Of a stretch of 64,000 bases of DNA, positions 8,756-18,900 are shown in pieces (within the stretch, counting starts at the first letter, position 1; the number at the start of each line of letters is the position of its first letter). This DNA comes from Larkinella bovis (GTDB lineage: Bacteria; Bacteroidota; Bacteroidia; Cytophagales; Spirosomataceae): NCBI RefSeq assembly GCF_042655385.1, contig NZ_JBHSMA010000001.1, positions 558,001-622,000 of the forward strand, read 5' to 3'. The position numbers and the translations under genes are program-made. The notes under the pieces were generated by a model, which saw only the letters and a program-made list of their open reading frames with translations, had not been told where the DNA came from and ran no database searches.

Positions 8756-9049
8756 TCAAAGCTGAAACAGGTCTCTGAGGTCAATCTGGGCCAGGTAGGG
8801 CTCCAACGGGTACGGGTTCCTCAGGCGGCTGCGGTTTTGGAATTGAAGCGAAAAAAGGTGTTGCAGTTCGTGGTTTCCTTCAAAGTATTTGCTTTCGGAG
8901 AAATAGGCTTCCACAAAAAAGTCGCCAACGGCGTAAAGCCCAACCGTAAAGGGCGGAGAGGGCCGATTCATCAGATGTTGGCCAAAGCGCCAGAGCAAAT
9001 CGGCTTTTTGGGCGAGAGGAAGTTGATTGTATTCGAGTTGGGTTAACAT
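8756..9049 (-). CDS. Small hypothetical protein (97 aa)
   Basis: Start at MLTQLEYNQLPLAQKADLLW; the longer frame to 9139 reads through a palindrome-rich intergenic region and is unlikely. It is soluble and slightly acidic with many aromatic residues (FFVEAYFSESKYFEG). No signal, membrane segment or known motif was recognised. It converges on the Wzi gene with a two-base gap. Three GCTAGC palindromes lie just upstream. Probably lineage-restricted; function unknown. Confidence 0.7.
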   Translation of the reverse strand: MLTQLEYNQLPLAQKADLLWRFGQHLMNRPSPPFTVGLYAVGDFFVEAYFSESKYFEGNHELQHLFSLQFQNRSRLRNPYPLEPYLAQIDLRDLFQL

Positions 9050-9240
9050 GGTCCGCACGTGATTGGGAAGACAGGCTAGCTGCCTAAAAACGATGTATTT
9101 TACACAGCTAGCGGGATAAAAGCATACACACGGCCCCAATTATAGTTCCAAAATTAGCTAGCGGTTTTTTAATGTTATCAAAACCGGTAGTCTGATAACA
9201 AAAAGGTAATTGGTATCAGAATAGGGAAACATATAGTTTC

Positions 9241-10068
9241 TTACAACGAAGCATCCTTCCCGTTTTCCCGTTTTCGGATCCGGTTGATTTCTGCCAGGTA
9301 TTGCCCGAGCTTTTCTTCCAGTTCTGCCGACGAAATATTAGGGTACAGGTCGCCATCGATAGCCAACGAAATACGACCGGTTTCTTCGGAAATGGCAATG
9401 GCAGCGGCATCCGTTACTTCACTGATCCCGATGGCAGCCCGGTGCCGAAAACCGGTCGAGGTCAGAATCTCATCGTTTTCCGAAATCGGCAGAATACAGC
9501 GTGCCGCCCGAATCCGGTCTTCCGAGATGATAACGGCTCCATCGCGCAAGGGACTATATTGACTAACGATGGACAGTAACAGCCGTTTGGCAACAATGGC
9601 ATCCAGCAAATCACCCGTTTGAATGAATTTGTCCAGATCGTCGTTTTTGGCGATGACAATCAACCCGCCCGTAAATTCCGAGGACATGGATTTGCAGGCA
9701 TCAATAATCGGTTTGAGGGGGGTAAGCGGGTCGGCGGACGTGGGCTGTCGAAACCAGCGCGTAAACAACCGGCTATTGGCGATGTTGGTCGATTTACCGA
9801 TAATGAGCAGAAACCGCCGGATTTCCTGCTGGAAAATAATGATCAACGCCAGCGCACCAACGCTGATGAAATAACCCAGAATCGTTGTCAGCAATTCTAA
9901 GCCGACGGCTTTGGCCACTAAGTAGAGCAGATAGACCAGCAAATAGCCCAGAAAAATCCGGCTGGCAATGGTCCCTTTTACCAGGAAATAGATCTGGTAA
10001 AGCAGGAATGCCAGCAATAAGACATCCAGCACATCCACCCATTCAATATCGAGAAAACCAATTTTCAT
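9241..10068 (-). CDS. cdaA: Diadenylate cyclase CdaA
   Basis: 275 residues. Three hydrophobic segments (about 10-30, 35-55, 60-82) form the membrane domain, followed by a DAC (DisA_N) domain with both active-site motifs: DGA at 176-178 (LRDGAVIIS) and RHR at 208-210 (GFRHRAAIG). The enzyme condenses two ATP into c-di-AMP, controlling osmotic and wall homeostasis. It lies 29 nt downstream of folP on the same strand, a pairing typical of Bacteroidota, so the two probably form an operon. No phosphodiesterase for c-di-AMP is evident in the window. Confidence 0.95.
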   Translation of the reverse strand: MKIGFLDIEWVDVLDVLLLAFLLYQIYFLVKGTIASRIFLGYLLVYLLYLVAKAVGLELLTTILGYFISVGALALIIIFQQEIRRFLLIIGKSTNIANSRLFTRWFRQPTSADPLTPLKPIIDACKSMSSEFTGGLIVIAKNDDLDKFIQTGDLLDAIVAKRLLLSIVSQYSPLRDGAVIISEDRIRAARCILPISENDEILTSTGFRHRAAIGISEVTDAAAIAISEETGRISLAIDGDLYPNISSAELEEKLGQYLAEINRIRKRENGKDASL

Positions 10069-10097
10069 ACAGTCAGACTAGGTTTAGTTGTCTGGTT

Positions 10098-10946
10098 TTA
10101 AAGGATTTGTTGACAACTGGAAATTAATTTAACGGTTTCCACGGCTTCCAACACATCGTGGACCCGTAACATATCGGCCCCCTTGGTTAGGGCGATGGTG
10201 TTGAGGACGGTTGTCCCATTCAGCGCGTCTTCGGGCCGGATGTTAAGCGTTCGCCAGATGGTTGACTTGCGCGATAAACCGGCTAAAACCGGCGCATCGA
10301 AAGCCTGAAAGGCATCCAGCCGATTCAGCAACTGAAAATTTTGCCGCGGGGTTTTTGCGAAACCAAAACCGGGATCGATGATGACATCCATTTGCCCCAG
10401 ATTCCGCAAGGTCTGCAATTGTATTTGAATTTCAAACAGAACATCGGGCACTAAATCCGGGTAGGTTGTCTGCCCGGTCATGGTTTGGGGGGTGCCACGC
10501 ATGTGCATCAGAACGTACGGAACCTGTAAGCCCGCAACGGTTTCGAACATGGCGGGGTCGAGGGTGCCGCCGGCTACATCGTTCACCAAAACCGCCCCGG
10601 CTTCGACGGCTTGCCGGGCAACGGCCGCCCGAAAGGTATCCACCGAAATCCAGACGTCCGGAACGGCTTTTACAATGGCTTCAATCACGGGCAAAATCCG
10701 GTCGGCTTCCTGGTTCGGACTAATATCCGCAGCGCCCGGTCGGGTCGAATACCCGCCAATATCGATAAAAACCGCCCCCTCGGTATACATGGTCCGGGCA
10801 CGCTCAACGGCTTGATCGACAGAAGGAACACGGCTGCCGGCGTAGAACGAATCGTCCGTAATGTTCAGGATTCCCATTACCACCGGGGTACTCAGATCGA
10901 GAACATTTCCCCGGAGATTGAGCGTTTTTTTCGTAACTTTCGGCAT
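10098..10946 (-). CDS. folP: Dihydropteroate synthase
   Basis: 282 residues from MPKVTKKTLN; an ATG-type extension to 10985 is possible. Pterin-binding TIM-barrel signatures are clear: MGILNITDDSFYAGS, FIDIGGYSTRPGA, VLVNDVAGG, VIIDPGFGFAKT and VLAGLSRKS. It joins 6-hydroxymethyl-dihydropterin pyrophosphate with p-aminobenzoate in folate synthesis and is the sulfonamide target. It is the first gene of a likely folP-cdaA operon and is divergent from the DUF1599 gene. Confidence 0.96.
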   Translation of the reverse strand: MPKVTKKTLNLRGNVLDLSTPVVMGILNITDDSFYAGSRVPSVDQAVERARTMYTEGAVFIDIGGYSTRPGAADISPNQEADRILPVIEAIVKAVPDVWISVDTFRAAVARQAVEAGAVLVNDVAGGTLDPAMFETVAGLQVPYVLMHMRGTPQTMTGQTTYPDLVPDVLFEIQIQLQTLRNLGQMDVIIDPGFGFAKTPRQNFQLLNRLDAFQAFDAPVLAGLSRKSTIWRTLNIRPEDALNGTTVLNTIALTKGADMLRVHDVLEAVETVKLISSCQQIL

Positions 10947-11047
10947 GAAATAGTGGGTAGTCTTTGGTTGCCTCTCGTCAGTCATTCGTCCGAATGCGAC
11001 AGAAAACGAAAGGCTGCGGTAGACGGATAAACTGAAGTTTCCATCGT

Positions 11048-11611
11048 ATGTTGCAAACCGAAGCTCAATATCGGCAAGTGATTCAACTCTGCAAAGAGGT
11101 TTTCCTGAAAAAGAATAAAGACTACGGTACGGCCTGGCGCATTCTGAGACTGCCTTCCATTACTGACCAGATTTTTATCAAGGCGCAACGGATTCGGACC
11201 CTGCAGGAGCGGGGGACCCAACGCGTGGACGAAGGGGTTGTGCCCGAATTCATGGGAATCATAAACTATTGCGTTATGGCGCTGATTCAGCTCGAGCTGG
11301 CCGGGAGTGACCAGATGGAGATTCCGGCGTCGCAATTGACGGACCTCTACGACCGGCAGGTGACCAGTGTCATGGCGTTGCTTTTTGCCAAAAACCACGA
11401 TTATGGGGAAGCCTGGCGAGATATGCGGGTCAGTTCGATGACCGATATTATTCTGATGAAACTGCTTCGGACGAAGCAAATTGAAGATAACCAGGGAAAA
11501 ACCCTGATTTCGGAAGGCGTCGATGCAAATTATATGGACATGATTAATTATGCCGTGTTCTGTTTGATCAAATTAGGCATAGCTGAAGCTGAAACCTCTG
11601 TACCTGCATGA
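11048..11611 (+). CDS. Tandem DUF1599 protein
   Basis: 187 residues built as an internal duplication. Repeat one (about 22-83) has KNKDYGTAWRILRLPSITDQ and FMGIINYCVMALIQLEL. Repeat two (about 115-177) has KNHDYGEAWRDMRVSSMTD and YMDMINYAVFCLIKLGI. DUF1599 (Nmad1-like, nucleotide-modification-associated) has no firm biochemical role. In many Bacteroidota it sits beside folP and a DoxX-type gene, as here. The stop overlaps the next start (ATGA), which indicates translational coupling. Confidence 0.88.
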   Translation: MLQTEAQYRQVIQLCKEVFLKKNKDYGTAWRILRLPSITDQIFIKAQRIRTLQERGTQRVDEGVVPEFMGIINYCVMALIQLELAGSDQMEIPASQLTDLYDRQVTSVMALLFAKNHDYGEAWRDMRVSSMTDIILMKLLRTKQIEDNQGKTLISEGVDANYMDMINYAVFCLIKLGIAEAETSVPA

Positions 11612-12756
11612 ATGTGAGTAAATCCCGGCCCGTAACCGTTCGTACGTCACCCCTCTGGCAACGCGTGATTGCCCAAATGGCCCGCCTGATCGTGGGTGTT
11701 ATTTTTATTTTTTCAGGATTGATCAAAATCAACGACCCGGTTGGGACCCAGATTAAGCTGACGGAATATTTCGAAGTCTTTGCGGAAGATGTGCCGGCTA
11801 TGGCGGGCTTTTTTCACGGCCTGATCCCGTTCACGCTGGTTTTATCGGTGTTTTTCTGTGCCGCTGAAGTGGTTCTGGGCGTAGCCTTGTTACTTTCGTA
11901 CCGGATCAAGCTCACCTCCTGGATTCTGCTGGCCCTGATTGTCTTTTTTACGTTTTTAACTTTCTATTCGGCGTACTTCAACAAAGTAACCGACTGCGGG
12001 TGCTTCGGCGATGCAATCAAACTAAAACCGTGGACCTCGTTCAGCAAGGATGTTTTTCTGCTGGTATTGATTCTGGTTATCATCTGGCAGCGGAAAATCT
12101 TCCGACGGATCCGGTCCGGTTTTTGGGTCGGATTGGCCACGGTTTTGTCCATTGGCATTGGGGTGTACGCAATTCAGCACCTGCCCCCCCTGGATTTATT
12201 ACCGTATGCCGTAGGGAAAAGTGTTCCGAACCAGATGCAGCCTTCTGAACCCCTGCGGTTTTCGTACAAGCTGGAGAAAGATGGCAAAGAGTATGAGTTT
12301 GAAAAATACCCGGCGGATACAACCTACAAATTCAAGGAAATGGTGTTGCTGAACGAATCCGCCAAACCGAAAATTACGGATTACCGGGTTTGGAACGACG
12401 AGGGCGATTTCACCCAGGAGACGTTTAAAGGCACCAAGCTCATGCTTATCATCCGCGATATTCACGATTTGAGCATCGGTGACATGCCCGCTATCCGGAA
12501 ATTGATGAAAGGCGTGGATGGGAAAGAGGTTATACCCCTGATTCTGACCTCGGTCAGTGATCAGGAAATCAACGATTTTCGGCATGAATACCAGTTGTCG
12601 ATCCCGGTTTACAAAGCGGATGCCACGGTTTTAAAAACCATTGTCCGTTCCAATCCCGGTTTATGGCTAATTCGTGATGGCGTTGTGCAGGGCAAGTGGC
12701 ACCATACCGATACTCCCGCGCCCGAAGAAGTTAACGCGCTGTTAGCGAAGAAGTAA
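11608..12756 (+). CDS. BT_3928-type DoxX/MauE membrane protein
   Basis: 382 residues. The N-terminal DoxX/MauE region has four to five membrane segments (about 22-42, 68-92, 98-120, 140-158, 168-185), including the CGCFG motif (VTDCGCFGDAIKLKPW) seen in the MauE/vitamin-K-reductase-like branch. The C-terminal ~200 residues look extracytoplasmic with a thioredoxin-like strand/helix pattern but no CxxC. Likely a membrane redox-associated component. Coupled by a 4-nt overlap to DUF1599 and followed after 21 nt by aroK. In related genomes triosephosphate isomerase often lies nearby (established pattern for Bacteroidota); it is absent here. Confidence 0.85.
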   Translation: MNVSKSRPVTVRTSPLWQRVIAQMARLIVGVIFIFSGLIKINDPVGTQIKLTEYFEVFAEDVPAMAGFFHGLIPFTLVLSVFFCAAEVVLGVALLLSYRIKLTSWILLALIVFFTFLTFYSAYFNKVTDCGCFGDAIKLKPWTSFSKDVFLLVLILVIIWQRKIFRRIRSGFWVGLATVLSIGIGVYAIQHLPPLDLLPYAVGKSVPNQMQPSEPLRFSYKLEKDGKEYEFEKYPADTTYKFKEMVLLNESAKPKITDYRVWNDEGDFTQETFKGTKLMLIIRDIHDLSIGDMPAIRKLMKGVDGKEVIPLILTSVSDQEINDFRHEYQLSIPVYKADATVLKTIVRSNPGLWLIRDGVVQGKWHHTDTPAPEEVNALLAKK

Positions 12757-12777
12757 GTTCTTATTTTTCAGGTTCGT

Positions 12778-13290
12778 TTGATGAAGAATATCTTTTTGAT
12801 CGGCATGCCATCGTCGGGAAAAAGTACGTTGGGACGCCGGTTGGCCCGCGAGTTGGGGTATTATTTTGTGGATACGGACAAACTGATCATTCAGGAGGAA
12901 GGAGGGCGCAGCATCAACGATATTTTTCAGACCGATGGCGAAGCCTACTTCCGCGAAGTCGAGCGCCGGGTTTTGCACACCATTGAGCCCAATAGCCAGT
13001 TTGTGGTGGCAACCGGGGGCGGAATGCCCTGTTTTCACGATAATATGGCGTATATCAAAGCCAACGGACTCAGTATTTTTCTGGATATAACCCCGGAACA
13101 ATTGCTCGATCGGATGCTGCGGCATAAACTCAACGAACGACCACTTTTTAACCGCCAGGACCCCACCTTACTCCAAAATCTTCGTCAGAAATATACCGAC
13201 CGCCGGTTTTTTTACACCCAGGCTGATTTTACCATTTCGGGCGAAACCGACGTGGAAACGCTCAGCAAGCAACTGGAAGCCTATTTGTGA
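12778..13290 (+). CDS. aroK: Shikimate kinase
   Basis: 170 residues, the typical length. The Walker A motif GMPSSGKST is at residues 7-15, the shikimate-binding DTDK follows (FVDTDKLI), then the GGG motif (ATGGGMPCF) and an adenine/lid region with LNERPLFNR. It phosphorylates shikimate in the aromatic amino acid pathway. It lies 21 nt after the DoxX gene and is likely the last gene of that transcript. Confidence 0.95.
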   Translation: MMKNIFLIGMPSSGKSTLGRRLARELGYYFVDTDKLIIQEEGGRSINDIFQTDGEAYFREVERRVLHTIEPNSQFVVATGGGMPCFHDNMAYIKANGLSIFLDITPEQLLDRMLRHKLNERPLFNRQDPTLLQNLRQKYTDRRFFYTQADFTISGETDVETLSKQLEAYL

Positions 13291-13421
13291 AAGTGGATTA
13301 ATTCGTGGTATTCAATAATCTTTTTGTGGTTTCGGAACCATTTAAAAGAGTCATTGTGTATTCAGGACAGTTTGTAGTTGCAAACGCTTACTTTAAATGG
13401 AGAATTGCGCCGGAAACTTCT

Positions 13422-14774
13422 ATGATCGTAGTGAAAAAGTACTTGATTGCTTGCCTGGTTTTAGTTTGGCCCTATTTTTCCTATTCGCAACAAGCAGCCG
13501 ACACCACACTACAACAGGCATCGCTGGAAAGCTGCATTCGTTATGCACTCCAGCACCAGCCGGTTATTAAGCAGTCGGAAATTGATCAGCTGATCGCCGA
13601 ACGGACCATTCGCTCGGCCCTGTCCAGCTGGCTTCCCCAGATTTCGGGTGCGTATAACTTGCAGCATTACCTCAAAATGCCGGTTTCGCTTTTTCCGAAT
13701 TTCAACAATCCGACTTCGCCCGAGCGGGTTCCGGTTACAACGGGCGTGGCAAACCTGTCAAATATTCAATTAACCCTCAGCCAGAACCTCTTCAATCGCG
13801 ACGTTTTGCTCGCTAGTCGCACCGCCGATACCTACCGCCAGCAGGCCCGCCAGAATCTGACCAATAATCGGATTGATATTACTGTCAACGTAAGTAAAGC
13901 ATTTTATGATCTGATACTGACCCAGAAACAGGTTGAGATTCTGGACGGCGATATCATCCGGCTGGAGCGAAGCCTGCAGGACGCGACCAATCAATACAAA
14001 AGCGGAATTGTGGATCGGACCGATTACAAACGGGCGGCAATTGCCCTGAATAATTCGCGGGCGCAGCGGAAGCAGGCCATCGAGCAGATCGGGAGCAAAG
14101 CGCAACTCCTGAAACAGTTGATGGGCTATCCATCCAAAGCAGAACTGCAGGTAGCCTACGACACGCTCCAACTCGTCAATGAAGTAGTTATTGACACCAC
14201 CCAATTCATAAAACCGGAAAACCGGATTGAATTTCAGTTGCTTAGAACCCAGCAGGATTTACTGAAAGCCAATTTACAGTACAATCGCTGGGCGTATCTG
14301 CCTTCGGTTTCCGCTTCGGGAAGTTATAATTTTGTGTTCCAGAACAGCGAATTTGCCAAGCTGTATAGCCGGAATTTCCCCAATTCCCTGATTGGCCTGA
14401 CCATTGCGCTGCCGATTTATCAGGGCGGAAAGCGCGTCCAGGAATCCCGAATCGCCGAACTCCGGTTGCAGCGTTCGGAATGGGATCTGACCAATCTTTC
14501 CAATGCCGTCAATGCGGAATATCAGCAGGCGCTGGCCAATTACAAAGGCAACCTGGCGACCTACCGGGCGTTGCAGGAAAACCTCGATCTGGCGACGGAT
14601 GTATACCGGGTGATCCAGTTGCAATATCGTTCCGGCATTCGGACCTACCTGGATGTAATCATCGCCCAGAATGATTTGCGGACTACCCAGTTGACCTATT
14701 TCAATGCGCTGTATCAGGTTTTGGTTAGCAAACTGGATGTGCAGCGGGCGCTGGGAACCGTGCCGACATACTGA
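13422..14774 (+). CDS. TolC-family outer-membrane efflux protein
   Basis: 450 residues from MIVVKKYLIACLVLVW, which gives a proper signal peptide ending FSYSQ; the frame extends upstream to 13305 without a better start. Two related halves show the OEP pattern: long alternating helices with RTADTYRQQARQNL and LFNRDVLLASR in the first half and IYQGGKRVQESRIAEL and YRSGIRTYLDVIIAQNDL in the second. It forms the outer-membrane channel of the tripartite pump encoded with the two downstream genes (9-nt gap to the adaptor). Confidence 0.93.
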   Translation: MIVVKKYLIACLVLVWPYFSYSQQAADTTLQQASLESCIRYALQHQPVIKQSEIDQLIAERTIRSALSSWLPQISGAYNLQHYLKMPVSLFPNFNNPTSPERVPVTTGVANLSNIQLTLSQNLFNRDVLLASRTADTYRQQARQNLTNNRIDITVNVSKAFYDLILTQKQVEILDGDIIRLERSLQDATNQYKSGIVDRTDYKRAAIALNNSRAQRKQAIEQIGSKAQLLKQLMGYPSKAELQVAYDTLQLVNEVVIDTTQFIKPENRIEFQLLRTQQDLLKANLQYNRWAYLPSVSASGSYNFVFQNSEFAKLYSRNFPNSLIGLTIALPIYQGGKRVQESRIAELRLQRSEWDLTNLSNAVNAEYQQALANYKGNLATYRALQENLDLATDVYRVIQLQYRSGIRTYLDVIIAQNDLRTTQLTYFNALYQVLVSKLDVQRALGTVPTY

Positions 14775-14783
14775 AAATGAACT

Positions 14784-15980
14784 ATGAAATTTCCTCTTAC
14801 CCCATCACTTCGAATGAACAGGTTCCTTCCCTCATTGCCTATACCACTCGTATTGCTGGTTCTGCTGACCGCTTGCGGGGGTGATAAAAAACAAGCTCAA
14901 CAGGGGCCACCACCGCCAACTCCGGTTGCCGTCGCCGTGGCGAGCCACGGAACGGCGGTTTACTACGACGAATACCCCGCCACGGTAACGCCCCTCAACC
15001 AGGTCGAAATTTACCCGCAGGTTTCGGGTTACATAACCGGAATCTTTTTCACGGAAGGTCAGGTGGTCAGCAAAGGACAAAAACTCTACGAAATTGACAG
15101 GCAGCAATACCAGGCGAATTACGATGAAGCCGTAGCGAATGTAAATGTCGCGCTGGCGAACCTGAGCCGGGCGCAGAAAGATGCCGATCGTTACCAGACT
15201 CTGGCGAAAGAGGATGCCATCGCACGGCAGGTGGTCGACAATGCAGAAGCGGCCCTGGAATCGGCCAAGATGCAGGTAGCAGCCGCCAAAGCCAATGTAT
15301 CGCGGGTGGCCACCAGCCTGAATTATTCGACCATTAAAGCCCCTTTAACCGGTACGATCGGGATTTCGCAGGTAAAGCTGGGAGCTGCCGTCTCACCGGG
15401 GCAGACGTTGCTGAACACGATTTCGTCGGATGACCCCATTGCGATCGATATCGCCGTGGACGAAACGGATATTCCGCGATTCGTCCGGTTTCAAAACCGG
15501 AAGGTGAGCGATTCCACCTTTGTGTTCGTCCTGCCCAACGGGACGCCCTACAAGGCTGCGGGCCGGATCGGCATTATCGATCGGGCCATTGATCCGCAAA
15601 CCGGAACCCTGAAGGTACGCCTGTTCTTCGCCAACCGCGACAAAATGCTAAAATCGGGCATGAACGGGAATGTTCGGGTTCTCAACAGTGAGTCCGGCCA
15701 ACGGCTGCTGATCCCGTATAAAGCGGTAACGGAGCAAATGAGTGAATACTTCGTTTATGTTGTTGGCGACAGTAGTAAAGTATCGCAACGGAAAATCTCG
15801 CTTGGCAATCGCATTGGCGCTAACATCATCGTGCGCGACGGTATTCAGGAAGGCGATAAAATTGTGACAGAAGGTATCCAGAAACTCCGGGAAGGTGCGG
15901 TGGTGAAAGTTGTGTCCGATTCGGCGGCCGTCGTGAAGGCGGCTACCTCGGCTCCGACCGCTACCAGTCAAACCCGCTAA
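14784..15980 (+). CDS. RND efflux periplasmic adaptor (membrane fusion) lipoprotein
   Basis: 398 residues; an internal Met at 14814 (MNRFLPSLPIPL) would give a tighter lipoprotein signal. The lipobox LLTAC precedes GGDKK. The biotinyl-lipoyl half motif VSGYITGIFFTEGQVVSKGQKLYEID is followed by an alpha-hairpin (about 115-170), the second lipoyl half (STIKAPLTGTIG) and beta-barrel/membrane-proximal domains. It is of the AcrA/MexA type and links the inner-membrane pump to TolC. Central gene of a three-gene operon. Confidence 0.94.
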   Translation: MKFPLTPSLRMNRFLPSLPIPLVLLVLLTACGGDKKQAQQGPPPPTPVAVAVASHGTAVYYDEYPATVTPLNQVEIYPQVSGYITGIFFTEGQVVSKGQKLYEIDRQQYQANYDEAVANVNVALANLSRAQKDADRYQTLAKEDAIARQVVDNAEAALESAKMQVAAAKANVSRVATSLNYSTIKAPLTGTIGISQVKLGAAVSPGQTLLNTISSDDPIAIDIAVDETDIPRFVRFQNRKVSDSTFVFVLPNGTPYKAAGRIGIIDRAIDPQTGTLKVRLFFANRDKMLKSGMNGNVRVLNSESGQRLLIPYKAVTEQMSEYFVYVVGDSSKVSQRKISLGNRIGANIIVRDGIQEGDKIVTEGIQKLREGAVVKVVSDSAAVVKAATSAPTATSQTR

Positions 15981-15994
15981 TCAGCACTTAAGAA

Positions 15995-18900
15995 ATGTTT
16001 GCGAATACGTTCATCAACCGGCCCGTAACGGCCATTGTGATTTCTATCGTCATCGTTCTGGTGGGTATTCTCGCCATTTTCAACCTGCCGGTTGGACAGT
16101 ATCCGGATATTACGCCCCCGGTGGTGCAGGTCACGGGTACCTACACGGGTGCGGATGCGCAGACGGTGGAGCAAACCGTGGCAACGCCCATCGAAACGCA
16201 GGTCAACGGAACCCCCAACATGTTGTACCTGCAAAGCAACAGTACCAGCGACGGCCGGATGACGATGAACGTGACGTTTGATGTCGGCACCGACGTCAAC
16301 ATTGCCGCCCTCGATGTCCAGAACCGGGTCGGGATTGCCCAACCCCAGTTGCCTTCCGAAGTGACCCGCCTGGGGCTAACGGTTCGGAAGCGGAACCCGA
16401 GCCTGTTCATGCTGGTGGCCATTTACTCACCGAATAAAACCCACGGTGTTTCGTTTCTGGACAACTACGCCAATATTTTCATCCGCGATGCCTTGCTGCG
16501 GGTCGAAGGGGTCGGGGATATCTTTTCCCGCGCCGACGACTTCAGTATGCGAATCTGGCTGCAACCGGATAAAATTGCGCAATTGGGCATGACGCCCGCC
16601 GATGTGGTTGCGGCCTTGCAGGAACAAAACCTCCAGGTGGCGGCCGGTTCGGTGGGAGCACCCCCACAGCAGGAATCGCAGGCGTTTGAATACACGGTTT
16701 TTACCAACAGCCGACTGAGCAAGGAAGATGATTTTCGGAACATCATTGTTCGGAGCAAACCCGAAGCCGGTTCGATTGTATACCTTAAGGACGTCGCCCG
16801 CGTTCAGTTAGGAAAGTTTAGCTACGTCAGCAACTCGTTCGTGGACGGAAACCGGGCGGCTTACCTGCTGCTGTACCAATTGCCGGGCAGCAACGCGCTT
16901 TCTACGGCTAAAGGCGTCTACGCGGCTATGGAGGAACTGAAGAAATCCTTCCCTAAAGACATCGACTACGTCGTGCCGTTTGAGTCGGTTTCGGTCGTTC
17001 AGGTTTCGGTTGATGAGGTGGTAAAGACGCTGCTCGAAGCCCTGGGCTTGGTAATTATTGTGGTGTTCCTGTTCCTCCAGAACTGGCGGGCGACACTGAT
17101 TCCGGTTTTGGCGATTCCGGTTTCGATTCTGGGTACGTTTGCCTTTTTTATTCCCCTTGGCTTCACTATTAATACCCTGACCCTCTTTGGGTTTGTGCTA
17201 GCCATCGGGATCGTGGTGGATGATGCCATCGTGGTGGTGGAGGCTGTCCAGCATTACATTGATCACGATCGAATATCGGCCCGGGAAGCCACCCGAAAAG
17301 CCATGCGGGATATTTCCGGGCCGGTAGTGGCCATTGCCTTGATTCTGGCTGCGGTGTTCGTGCCGGTTGGGTTTATTCCCGGAATCGTGGGACGGCTGTA
17401 CCAGCAGTTTGCCATCACCATTGCGGTTTCGGTATTGCTTTCGGCCTTTGTCGCGTTGTCGCTGACGCCGGCTCTCTGCGCCCTGATGCTGAAACCGACC
17501 GAAATAAACGAGAAGTCGCGGGGCCTGAACTGGTTTTTCTTCCGGTTTAACAAGTGGTTCGATCGGACGAGTAGTTCCTACAGCCACAGCGTCAACCGGA
17601 TGATCAAAGGCGCGCCGTTGGTGCTGGTTTTGCTGGCCTGTTTGTTTGTGGGAACCGGTTATCTGTTTAAAACGAAACCAACCGGTTTTATTCCGACCGA
17701 GGATGAAGGACGGGTCATTATTACCTACGAAATTCCGGAAGCGTCTTCGACGACCCGGAGTCTGGCGGTTTTGAATCGCGTCATGGAAATTCTGAAAGAA
17801 CAACCGTACGTGGCCCACTTCTCCGCCCTGGGCGGTTTGAACGCCGTGACGTTTTCCAGCAAATCGAACAGTGGAACGGTTTTTACGCAGCTAAAACCGT
17901 GGAGCGAACGGACGGACAAGTCGGTGCAGATTGATTCCGTGGTGGTAAAGCTGCAACGGGCGCTGTCTACCATCAAAGAAGCCAATGTGGTCGTTATTCC
18001 ACCGCCGGCTATTCCGGGCTTGGGGCAAACAGCCGGTTTTACCTTCGAAATCGAACAGCGCGAATCCACGGACGACGTCAAAGCGTTCGACCGGGTGGTG
18101 CAGAATTTCGTCGCCGAAGCCAACAAGCGTCCGGAAATCGCCCGGGCATTTACCTACTTTACCTCGAAAACGCCCGCCTTCCGGGTTGATGTCGACCGGG
18201 AAAAATGCAAGAAACTGGGCATTAACGTCAATGAGGTATATACGACCATGCAGACGTACCTGGGCAGTATTTACGTCAACGACTTCATTGTTTACGGACG
18301 GAAATTCCGGGTGGTGGCGCAGGCGGATACGGCCTATCGGGCGGATATTCAACAACTGAATCGGTATTTTGTCCGCAACAGAGCTGGCGGTATGGTGCCG
18401 CTGAGTACGGTCATCAAAACCCAGGTTATTGAAAATGCACCCTTGATTTCGCACTATAACCTGTTCCGGTCAGTGGAGATTAACGGAAGCCCGAAACCGG
18501 GTTACAGTAGCGGCCAGGCCATCGACGCCCTGCGTGAGGTGGCGGATAAGGTCCTGCCGGCGGGTTATGGGTACGACTTTTCGGGACTTAGCCGCGAAGA
18601 AATTAGTTCCGGCTCCAGTTCGGTGTATATTTTCGGCTTATCGATCCTGTTTGTGTTCCTGTTCCTGGCGGCACTGTACGAAAGCTGGTCGGTCCCGTTT
18701 GCGGTTTTGTTGTCGGTTCCGATCGGCGCCTTTGGGGCCATTCTGACCCTGACCCTGATTCCGTATCTGAGCAACAACGTCTACGCCCAGATCGGGTTGA
18801 TTACATTGATTGGTCTGGCGGCCAAGAACGCGATCCTGATTGTGGAGTTTGCCAAAGAGCGGGTCGATCGGGGCGTTGATCTGATCGAGTCCACGCTGGA

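Noticed and set aside
9241..10068. cdaA as the cyclase partner of the PycTM protein
   Set aside because: CdaA makes c-di-AMP, sits in the conserved folP operon 17 kb away, and PycTM domains are known to respond to pyrimidine cyclic mononucleotides.
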